Below, piece after piece: positions 23,954-35,300 of a stretch of 63,974 bases of DNA (position 1 is the first letter of the stretch; each line of letters begins with the position of its first letter). The stretch comes from Hypsibius dujardini (Eukaryota; Tardigrada; Eutardigrada; Parachela; Hypsibiidae). The position numbers and the translations under genes are program-made. The notes below the pieces were generated by a model that saw nothing but the letters and a program-made list of their open reading frames with translations, was not told the DNA's origin and searched no databases. The stretch covers positions 1 through 63,974 of the forward strand of contig LRSR01004484.1 in assembly GCA_001579985.1 (NCBI GenBank). Reading direction: 5' to 3'.

Positions 23954-26900
23954 ATGGTTGGAACAGTTTGGCTTTCCATTGTTATTACGGCCAACTTGTT
24001 GATTGCCATTACGAACCACTGCCTCGCCTCGGCCACCGGGGATATCGTGATCCTCACCACGTTGCCCTACGAAATCGGTGTGGCTCCCGACATCAAACAG
24101 ACTGGAGCAGCTTTTGATTTGGCCGCGGAAAATATGACAAAGTTCAACCGAGACAGGAACTTGACCGGCTCCATGACGGTCAAGTACCTCTTCGATGCGT
24201 CCACATCGTCGCTAATCCGATCGTGCGGCGACGTGGCGGGACGTTCGGCCCAATTGCTGGCGGAGTACCGGTACAGGCAGACCGATGCTAGAACCTGCTA
24301 CGCAATTGTCACCTCGCGTACGTATTGGCGTGTGTAAATTAATAGTAGTGTTAAGCACGAGTACAGTAAACAGTTTCCTGGGATTTCCGAAATTTTCAAA
24401 AACATAGTTTCTCAGTTTCTCATCAAGTTTGGACCATTCTTGTATGTTTTGGACCTCCCATTTGTATTCATCAGTAGGGAGCGTATATTGGATCCCAACA
24501 ACGCACAAAACTGATAGAAAAACTAAGGATTTTGAATGTCTTGAAATTCCGGAGCCTTTGAAAATCAAACCACAACATCCCCACAAGTTTCAAATAGATC
24601 GGAGACAAAAGCCCGAATGTTGGGTTTAACTTTTGAACAAAAAAAATTTGAAAAAAAAGATATTGCATCTTTGCCCATTCCTGGTCATACCATGAAAGGT
24701 CATGGTTCCGCCCAGCAAGTACCCTAATTGAGCCCCTGCGTGAAAAGGCCTGTTTTTGTAGCCTGCGACGACGAACGAGGGATTGCAAGCCTCGCAAGAG
24801 GTGAGTCTCTCTGAGTAGCGTAAACTCTCGGGGTGTACGAAAATTAAAAGTTAAATTCGATTTTTAGCATTCGACTGGCCTCTCTTCACCAAGTAAGCTT
24901 CTTTACTGCTTTCGATTCGAGTGAATTTCTCATAAATCAATGGGGCGTTAATCAGAGGACCTACCGTACTGATTACAGTGTTCTGGCCAAGAGTGATTTC
25001 CTGAATCCAAGTATCGGATCGCCCACAGCCATTGCGGCCAGTGGGACGTTTTTAGGGTACAGCACGGTGCTGCTGGAGATTCTGCGCTACTACAAGTGGT
25101 ACCGTGCGACGATCCTCGTCGAGATTAAAGCCATCGCCACATTTTACCGCGATTTGGCGAGTCTGATTTTAGACCGAATTAAAATACTGCTGCCGGAAAC
25201 AGTACAGTTTCAGATGGAACGCTTTGACATGGACGCGACCATTTCCGAGGGGGTTACATCAGCCCTCATCTTTGCTCGCAGCAGAAGTCGAGGTATACGT
25301 AATCCGAATCAATATGAAACATCCTTGTTAGGAATTATCGCGTAATCGCTTAATTAATTTACTCCATAATTTGTGTACGTGAATTTTGATTCAGTTATAA
25401 TCCTTCTGGCAACGGGAATTACAGCCCGCGCAATACTGGTAACTGCACTATTATATTTTATTTGATTATGAAAACATCTACCTCTGATCACGTCTCACGT
25501 GCAGTCTGTGTTGTACTTTTGTTTAGGAAAAAACGGGATCGCTGGAGATGTCTAATGGAGAATACGTACGTATGCGTGAGGTGCCGACACTCTGCAAATG
25601 AGACGCAGTTTTTAAAAACTAGACACGTGACCACAAGTTTGGGTGGCAGACTTTAAGCCCAAAATGGTGGTCCGAGTTCGAGCCGAATTAAGTCACCGCG
25701 CCTACGCAGCTGACCATGTAGCCTTTACTCAATTGATCGATTGATTGAACTTGTTATTTTGGCGAAATTTGGAACAGCTTGCTCAATCAAATTTTTCTAT
25801 TGGCCCGGGCATTAAATCAAAGATTCAGGAGAAAGCAGTGGCAAGTTCTGGCCAAGAGTGGCTCAAACCCAGATCATCCTGATGACGCGAACTCGGCCAT
25901 CCAAAATTGTGGCCATGTGTGTATGAGTCGTTAGCACTTTTTTTGACAGAAAAGATGCAAAAAATACTTCGTATGAGTGTCTTGCTCATATTTTGTCAGT
26001 ACATACAGAATATGCTTGGGCGCAACGGGCTTAACCAGTTAGCGTCCATTGCAGTTCAAATGTCGACAGAGCGTCCTTTCATTTTTCATTCTAAAACTGT
26101 TCGACCGATTTTTAAAAACTCAAGTGAAACTTCAGATGATATTAAAAAATTAGAAATTATTTATTTCAGATTTGGTGAATGCCTACTGTCCGAAAAAAAT
26201 TGTCAAAGTCGGCAGGTTTTAGTCATCTTTGGGTCGCCGAGGTCTCTGACAGTCATCGAATGACTCAGTTTATTAAAAATATGAGTCTTTTGCATACATT
26301 AAATTGGGCCTATTCAAGCTACCTACAAAAAAAATTCATTTCCATTAGATCAATGGTCAGCGCTAATTTCAAATTTCGCAAATTTCGCTAAAATTTCGCT
26401 AAAAAATTACCAAAACGGGTTGCTATGAAAATATTTTGATTGATTTATTAATTCGATAATAAAATATTATGCCCATTAGCTCCAGGCACCCTTTCCAGCA
26501 AAAATTGGGTCAGTAAACCAGCAGTGGACAGTGGTCAAGTAAAAAAACCTGAAATTTTCCAAAGTCATCCAAAAATTAAAATTAGTTTTTTTCTTAATTG
26601 GATAAAGCTAAATCATGGAAAAATTCTTTGGGACCGGAAATCAAGTTGGATCTGGTAGTGGACGTTAACGGGTTAAGCTACACGTATTAGGAAAATTATT
26701 TAATTTTTTTGAAATCCTTATTGTTTCTTCATCACAAAAGTTTGAAAACTATTGGACATAGTCCAAACAAGTGCGGAGCGAAAAACCAAAAAGCCGACTT
26801 TTATCTTCACTTCCAATGGCCACACCATTTATTCGGCCAATGTCCAAATGTCGGGGTTTTACACTTAAAGATTGAGGAACATTGTGCTTTTGAAAATCTG

Positions 26901-29900
26901 TTATGATGACTTAAATGAACCTTGAATAGCACTCGTAAAGTAACAGCAAACAAAAGGAGACGGGGAAGGGGAGGGGGACTTGCAGCCCAAGTCCTAAAAA
27001 GGGGGGCAGGATTTTTTGCCACCCAAAATTTCAATGTACCTCCCTTTGCCCTCTTTCTTTCGAAACGCGGTTAGTACCTTTCCCTTACCCTTATTTTGGT
27101 TTTATCCGCCCCAACAAAAGGGGCGGGGGGGCAGGAATTGCCCAAGCCTCCCTTTTGTTGGCTGGTACACCACACTGATTGGCCGTTCCAACCTTCTTGG
27201 AGAAAAATCTGCTAACGACCTCTTCTTACAAACACTGTCTTATAGAGTCTCTGTATAACTCTTACGTAATAGAAAGGATTACTGCAAATGTTTTGTTTTA
27301 AATATCACTCTAGTTAAAGAAAGTAACATGGTATTAGGAAGGTTATTCCATATTGAATACACATTTTATTGAATAGGTATTCATAATTGTCCAGCCGTTA
27401 GAAGCTGATGTTTATGGTCAGCGCTCGCAGTTTCAACATTCGGCCAATGACACGGTACGTAGCATTTTTATAAGCTTTTCCAGTTCTAATTTAATGTACA
27501 TTTTCTATAGAACCTCAACGCATTTCGTTCGCTGCTCTTTGTGGCTTTTGGGTCTTTTGGTAACAGTCTGGATCAACTCAACGCGAAAATACGAAGTCGA
27601 GCTAAGACGGTGTACAATACTACCTTGTCCGCTGCAGTTGAGGCACGTTACAGCGACACACCAACTGAGAAAGGTCTGGAAGACGTTTGTTCTGAAAAAC
27701 GGTTGAACGTATTTTCAGCCTCTTGACTCATATGCCATCCAGACGTCGCATGCCATTGTGGAGTTGTTCGCTACGGTTTGTCGTGAAATGGACAGCAAAG
27801 GAGGGAGTAACTGCAGCAGCGGTCTTGCCACGGCGAATCACGTGCGTAATAAGTCCTTCCACCTTTCCACCGGAGCCCTGTACATTGATTCAGCTCACAT
27901 CCGCAACCTGGACCTCCTCATCTCTGGGTTCAATTCTTCGACACGAGTTATGCAGGTAACGGTAGTGGCGCATACTAGGGGATGGCAGGTGGGAAATTGC
28001 TCCTCCCCCTCCCGTTCGAAATCGAAAAACTGACCCAATGGTCAGTTGACCCTGACGTTTTTTAGTATAAAAATAGCAAAATCATACCAATGCTCCCCTT
28101 TTTGGATTTTTAGCAAAATTTTGCCCCCCCCCCTAGCGGAAGGTCTAGACGCGTTTATGGGTAACGGTGCACGTACCGCCCATCGAGTCTACAGTGCAAA
28201 GGGGGGAGCCACATCTGGGTTGCATTTGGGTTGGGTTGCAACTAATATTTAGGTGAACGCTTTGCTCACAATCCGTCACAACCTTTTTAATTACCAATGT
28301 ATCAATGACTATGCCCACAATTTTTTTCGCCAAATGTTTGGCACAACTATTTCCATAGACACAACCCTTTTTTCAAATCCCCGATTTAAGGTTAAGGAAG
28401 TAGGGATGGCAAAACAAAACTCAATAAAAAAACTAATACTTGGTAATTTCTTTGCTTTAATACTTTTTAGTTAATTAAAAGCCAAATGTTGACACAAAAA
28501 GTTTTAGTTACTGTGCTAAAAGCTTAAAAATAAATAGTCAAAACTAAAAACTGAATTAAGCTAAACTTCCTTCGTAATTAAGCTTTAGTTGACTAAAAAC
28601 TTAACTAATTGATTAATCTCTCTGTTTGCTTTTACAAATTCTCTAACGAAACCGAATTTTTTATCATAATACTAATAGCTATTTACGGCTCTGTTGTTCA
28701 TAAAAAACTTCATTTTAAGATTATATCGTTTGATTTTTTGACAAAAAGGTTGTGTCCATAGCAAAAGGTTGTGCTCAACATTTGGCAAAAAAAGGTTGTG
28801 GCCATAGCAATTGATCATTAAAATAGTTGTATGGGTTGTGAGTATAGCACATACAGGTTGTGCTGGCTTGTGAGCGTAGCCCTCACCTAATGTTTATTAC
28901 AAACATTTTGACATACCGGTACGGGGGCTTATTTATTTATTTATGAGTCTGAACCATGACCCCTCAGGGGAGGCGGGGAATGGTCAAAATGCATATTTTT
29001 CACAATTGAACTCAAAAGTCGCATCAAAGCCCCCCTGATCTTACCATATATTACTTAGTCAAAATTATGTTTAGGTTAGCAACAAAAAATATTAAAGATA
29101 CATGTAAGATATATTAATAAGGAATTTTGTATGTGGAATGGTAGCACTTGTTTGCCAAACAGTAGGGTTTCCACATCCAGATGGAGTGTCTACATAATCG
29201 AGTACCATTGAGGGTTATCACCGTACCGTTAACAGCTTTCTACCTTAGCAATGATCCAATATCCCAATCCCAGGGGTACTCATCTATACCGCGATATATA
29301 TGACGATATATATATATATTTACAACATATATATATGATCCCATCATATATATTGTGCCTGTACTGTCCGGTTTTTAGTCTATCGGGACATACAGTTGGA
29401 GCTCCAGAAAGTTGATTTGGGATACGGAACGTGCGATTGATTGGCCGACTGTCGACGGTCAACCGCCACGGGACGTGCCACTCTGTGGCTTCTCGGGCGA
29501 TCAAGGGATCTGTGCTGAGAAGGGTTCGTTAAGCTTCCACAGCAATATAAACTTTTGTTAAAACCTTTAAGAGAAATGTGTACCATTGTCTATGCTTTAC
29601 AGCAATGTCCAAAGTTCTGACACCAGCGGCTGCCACGACTGTTATTCTGCTGCTCATCTCAGCCATCGCCGGGTTTATTCTTCGGTATTTCCGTCATTCG
29701 GAAAGACGATTTTAACAATACAACGTATATAAGAAAATATAACATTTATTTTACGTATAATACATACAATACATAAAGTATGCACACATTTAAATCTTAA
29801 ATCTTACTTTTGTATGTAGTACATGAAAAATAAAATTTATTTATTTCAATATTTTTCCTACGCAATAATTTAATTACAATAGTAAAAAAATGGTATATGC

Positions 29901-30161
29901 ATTTATGGTTTATATATTTCATATATATATGGTGTACGGACTTTCATGTGTCTGCTTGGTGTGAAATGAGTGAATCCGTCATTCCGTAGTTGGAGATCAC
30001 TTGCACGTCACGGGCTCGCTGGTGGCCCGAATCCGGCTGATTGGTGGCGACTGGATCAGCGTCCAACACCTCATCCCAGAAATTCGTCTGCGGTTACATT
30101 GCCGGACACCCGTTCAACCATCCGCGGAGATATAAACAGTAACCGAAAAGTAGCCCAATAA
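23954..30161 (+). CDS. Natriuretic-peptide-receptor-like protein D, short-tailed (556 aa)
   Basis: Exons: 23954-24317, 24762-24800, 24868-24892, 24979-25292, 25395-25438, 25527-25565, 27377-27454, 27511-27642, 27719-27955, 29379-29523, 29603-29684, 29990-30161. Exons 2, 3, 5, 7, 8, 10 and 11 have the lengths seen in its paralogues. Exon 8 must end at 27642 to keep that length and phase; the donor there is GAG|GCACGT, so intron 8 would be GC-AG. The signal peptide is followed by IVILTTLPYEIGVAPDIK. The ectodomain has ILLATGITARAIL, SLEMSNGEY, VRNKSFHLSTGALYID and the proximal PPRDVPLCGF motif. One TM helix in exon 11; exon 12 adds a tail of about 57 residues with DWWRLDQRP. No kinase or cyclase domain follows. 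Confidence 0.82.
26730..27010. repeat. Dispersed repeat related to 35215-35360
   Basis: Located in intron 6 of receptor D. Blocks GAGCGAAAAACCAAAA, CACCATTTATTCG, CCAATGTCCAAAT and TTGAGGAAC match, in reverse complement and the same order, the sequence at about 35215-35360 in intron 8 of receptor E. Probably a decayed transposable element. Confidence 0.55.
28246..28900. repeat. Foldback (MITE-like) element, about 150-bp arms
   Basis: The left arm 28246-28380 and right arm 28740-28900 are inverted copies. Shared blocks include TTAGGTGA, CTCACAA, CACAACCTTTTT, GCCAAATGTT and the ends TTAGGTGA / TCACCTAA. About 360 bp of AT-rich internal sequence has no coding capacity. It sits in intron 9 of receptor D. 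Confidence 0.7.
28955..29050. repeat. Dispersed repeat (GTTTAGGGTCCTTAC family), diverged copy
   Basis: ATGGTCAAAATGCATATTTTTCACAATTGAACTC and CCCCCTGATCTT resemble, with drift, the interior of the repeats at 14925 and 35490. Confidence 0.4.
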
Positions 30162-31477
30162 GCGTGGTTAAATGGATAACATCTTCTCGGCATTTTGCTC
30201 GCTCACTAACACATCAAATAACACGAACATGCACCACTGTCCTAATTGTTCGTTCTCCTTTCTGACCGATTTGACCTCATCATTCAAATAGAGGAGTCGA
30301 TTTCACGCCAAATAAGTGGAATTATAATATTTTTTGTTCATACTTCATCTCGAAGGTGAAAAGAGGCGAGGCCAGCCAATAAGGCTTATTCTTCCACTGT
30401 CGGCCACGCGTTCATCTGTGGTCGTCTGCATGTCTCTTCGGTGGTGTCTTAAGTCGTGCCCGGCACGTTCCCGCGTGTTCACCGAGAGGAGATGAATTAT
30501 GTAATTCGAAAATACACTGCACGATCGACCAATCGGGCTGGGAAACATCAGCTACACCCTCTGAAACGGGGGTATGGGAGTGGGAAGCATTCTCTGAAAT
30601 AATTGTTCAGGAGTTCAGTTTGGATTTTGTAATAGGTGGGGGCGGGAACGGGAGGAGGGTTCAAAGCGAAAAAAAAGCACTTTGGGAAAAAGTAGTAAAT
30701 CGCAGCCAATTAATAATGCCACAGTGCTTCTACAAACTATTCTTTAGCGATGTCTTCACACAAAAAAGTATATGAGGCGAAAGCTGCATTATGGCTCACC
30801 ATCCAAATCGCTTTTAAATTGACTCACTCAAGGGTTTTCTCTTTGATGGCACGTGCTTGATTGTTTGATTTTTTGTACTATATCCTAGTATCCTATAGCA
30901 CTTGTAAAAGTGAAACAATCAAGCACCTGCCATAAAAGAGAAAACCCTTGAGTGAGCCAATTTAAAAGCCGTTTGGATGGTGAGCCACAGTGCAGATTTC
31001 ATCTCATATTTCTATCTAAAACACAAAGAATATACCTTTTTTTAAATGCTATAACAAAATTATAATGATTTGCAATTGCAAGTTTTGTAAAACAAATCAA
31101 TAAGAACTGAGGTTAAAAACACTTATCATAACAATATTAGTTTTTGTATCGGCCTGTATTTCCAAAGATTGATGCTCACTCAAATGCCAGTGCGACGCTA
31201 ATTATCCGCATACTTCCTGTTACTGGTTGAAATGAACTGAAATGAATTGCAAAACACAAGAAAGAAGGCAGACCCGCAACCGGGTTAGAGGGGCGTGTCA
31301 TTCTCAACCCAATGCAATTTTACGAGGTGCAAAATCAAGGCGATTAACGATATTTCAGTTAGCCGCGTTTCGAATGATTCACCTTGAAATACCTTGCCAG
31401 GGTAGAATTTAAAGAGCATTAAAAATCATCGTCACATTATCTCGCAGTCCCTGATCCTGAAACGATTCACCCATAAT
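30162..31477. other. Intergenic spacer between receptors D and E
   Basis: 1.3 kb containing one foldback element (30778-31005) and no supported gene. Confidence 0.5.
30778..31005. repeat. Foldback element, about 95-bp arms
   Basis: The left arm (30778-30875) contains GGCTCACCATCCAAA, CTCACTCAAGGGTTTTCTC and GTGCTTGATTGTTT. The right arm (30905-31005) has the same blocks in reverse complement. The loop is about 35 bp. Confidence 0.75.
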
Positions 31478-32346
31478 ATGGCGCATCAATCGCAGCTCCT
31501 ATGGCTCACGGCAATGATGACATCGAGCAGGCACTTTATTCCCGGCGTCCATCCCGAAGACATTGAGCTTGTCACATCGCTGCCTTACAGTATCGGCATC
31601 GCTCCGGACATTAAAATGACCGGCGCGGCGTTCGATTTGGCCGCCGAAAGTGTTATGCGTCAGGAGAGATTCATAAATGCATCGATGGAGGTTAGTCAGA
31701 CGACTATGGATGTGCGGTTGAAACACTTGTTCGACGCGTCAAGCGCCGCCCGGATACGGACATGCGACGACATCTCGGACAGCTCCGCGCAAATGTTGTC
31801 GGAGTATTTTTACCGAAAAATCGAGGAGGGTACCTGCTACGCAGTCGTGAGTTCTCGTAAGCCTCATGTCTTGACAACATTTCACAAAATTGTGCTAACA
31901 AAGAGAATCGTTATTTCTAGTTTTACGCAGTTTCAGACACTTTAGGTATCGGCTACAATCAACGACAAGATTAAGTACACTGGAGGGTCCGGGGAATGGG
32001 CAAAGGGGAAGCAGGGGGTGGTTTTCAAACAATTGAACAATCCATCACCTGAACACCCCCTGCTCCGCCCCTTTTGCCCATACTCTGGACCCTCCAATTT
32101 ACTCAACCTTGTCGTTGATTGTAGCACTCCCCAAAAACCTTATTATCTCTTCCCCATCAAATCATTTGCACTTATTTTGGAATACTTTAACTCGAAATTA
32201 GTTTTTCGATTTACGTATAAATTCCCCCACCCTCTTTGTTGCGTGATTGGTTCTAACGAATTAGTTTAATTCTACGCTAAAAATGTAAGATCTCGGGAGG
32301 AACACGAGTGGAAGAAAAATAGGGAGATTGTATTATGAATGAGATG

Positions 32347-32381
<35 letters not shown>

Positions 32382-35300
32382 GCGGAGTGAAGGAAACTTT
32401 CAAGTACGAAATATATAAATATTGCTGCGTGCTAGATCTGGAAGCACATCTGTCCACCATTAACATTTACTCAATATGGAATGCTCTTTAAAATATGAGC
32501 ACCACCCAAAACCATGACATTTGTATTAGAAAATTTGAGTGAGCATTCGCACAAAATGATATTAAAATTTATGGGTTTCAAGCAAGCCAGTAGAATTATT
32601 TAAATATTCCGTGCTAGAAAGTTGCTAGCATTCTAGAACTTCGTTTAACAATATACCAAACCAATTAGCGGGCAGTTCAAGTTTTATATATATTTACACT
32701 TTATAGCCTGCGATGACGAGAGAGGAATTTTTAGCCTTGCAAGAGGTAAGGCTCCACTTCACACTTTTAAGTTAGCTAACTAAACAGAGATCCCACATCT
32801 GTTTAGTATTCGTTGTATTATGTTGGTTCTTCCATGAATATGTGCTTTTTCACTGCCCACTTCAGAATTCGATTGGCCACTGTTCAGCACGTACGTATAA
32901 CAGCAGAAAAGTTTGCAATTTAAATCACGAGCGAAAGTTCACCTGGAATGAAATTCAATTCTGCCGAATTTTCAGGGGCTTGTCCAAGCCGAATTTTTAC
33001 GATCCAAATTTGGGCGGGCCGACGACGGTGGCGGCCAGCGGGACCTTCATTGGATACGCCAAGGTGGTGGTGGAGATTCTCCGCTTCTACGGATGGTACA
33101 GCGCGACCATCTTGGTTGAGGCCAAGGCGATCGCCACATTCTACCGCGACATCGGCAACTTAGTACTGGAACAGGCCAAACCGCTCCCGACTCCCGAGCA
33201 GCTGTTTGCCATTGAGCGATTAACCGTGGATACGACTGATCCGGAAGCAATTTCTGCGGCTATGACCTTCGCCAAAGGGAGAAGCCGAGGTCGGGCCTTG
33301 GGCTCATTATTCATTAATAACGAATTTTTCAATTGTAAATAATTAGAGCTTAAATGGACATGGTTTATTCATCGTAGCCATCGTTCTTCTGGCCACCGGA
33401 GTGGGTGCTCTAAAACTTCTCGTAAGTGCCGCGTTCGTCGCCTCCAGTCATTTTTGACATTTAAGGAATCTCAGTTTTCCAGGAGCAAAACAAACGAGTA
33501 AAAAGACGTTAACACAGATGCATATATTGGAAGTTTGTAGGACACAGAAATTTAACCGATGGATCTATACAAAATGAGTGACCACCCCTTTAATAGAAAA
33601 GTCTGTTTGAAAGGTATTAAAAATTGTGTGTGTAATTGAATTTAGAGCAAACACTCTGCTACATAACTGTTAAATTTGAAGGGCAGGTCAAAGGGTCACA
33701 GCAAATAATCCAATGACACTCATTTTTACATGACCAAAAGGGTGCCATTTTGTTTATCTATTTGAATGGTAATAATTAATTTAAAATTGCTGGCCATTCT
33801 TAAAACATATTTGAAAATGCCTAAAATTTATAAATTGTCTCAGCGATGCTATGAATGATAACACGTTTACATATAAGTTATTATAGTTTTGCCAGGTCTC
33901 GGTTTTCGAACACTGCCGGACAAGGAGGTTCACATGTCACCTAGCAGGCGTCAGACAATCAGTCAAGCAAATCTGCATAAATAATTATCCCACTACCAAC
34001 CCGGTTTAAAATTGAAATCTGGCTAATCCGCTTTAAAGGTATACGCGTTTGTAATATTACGATTCCAAAAAGTTTTATCTCAAGTCATCATTTCGTGTGT
34101 TTTTTAAAGCGGCATAAGTGTAAGGGGCATAATTCCCCTGGAGGGAGATTTACTTCCGGAGAATTTGGATGGCGACTAACTTCTGACTGACCTGGTATAA
34201 CTGAGACGCAGGTTTTAAAAACTAATTTTTTTAGTTATTGATTTTGTTTCGATAAAAGTGTCAGTTATAAAAATGAATAATTTTGTTATTGCCTTGTCGA
34301 AGAAAAAGGACTATTTGTGTGCCTATAATAATGCTAATGACTGGCATAAATACAAGTGTAATCCTCTGTTTCCCTCTACCCCTATTACATGGCCAACAAT
34401 GGGTTGGGGGAGGGGGGGGGTTGTATATCTCACTACAGCATGATGCGAAGAATAACGGAGACAAAAAAAACGTACAAAGTGGAGGCACGTTTTCTTAACC
34501 AACTTCCTGGATGTCTTGTAGGACGCCACCGGTCCTTTAGGCATGACAAACGGCGAATATGTAAGACATCTTTCTTCCGCTCTTCTGTGGTCCTGCAGTA
34601 TCCAGGTACGGATCCTCCGAAACGTCCATAATATACAAAAAAAGTGCCTTTAGGCTTTCATCAACGTCCAACCGCTGCAAGGCGACACCTACGGAAAACT
34701 CTCTCAGTTCCAACACCCATTGAATGACACGGTACGCGATATACATGCCTCACTTTAATGACCGAGGTTGTGGGGTCAAATATGATTGCTGATGCGTTCT
34801 TCGGTGAAAAAGGAGGAGTTCCGAGTCATATTCCCATATACATGTAATATGTGTGATTATAAACTGTATCCACCTCGCAGACGTTGAATGCCTTTCGCTC
34901 GCTCCTGTTCGTTGCTTACGGCTCATCAGGAAGCGACTTGAAAGGCCTGAATACGGCAATTACGGAGAGGGCCAAGACGGCATACAACGTTACTTTTCCG
35001 GCCGGAATTCAGGTACACCACCGGCATATCTGTCGCTCACAGATGACATCAAAATAAACGATGACGCTGCATCGAGTAGCGTAAATCAGGGGCTCGTTTA
35101 GGGCTTGGACTGCAATTTCCCCTCCCACTTTCCCCTTCCCCTGTTTGTCCCCTATTGCTTTTACAAGTGCTGACCAAGATCTCTTTGAGCCATAATAACA
35201 AATTTAATCATTTTTGGAAAGCCCAAACGTTCCTCAACCTTTTAATATAAAAACCTCGAGATTTGGACATTGGTCGAATAAATGGTGGGCGATAACCCTG

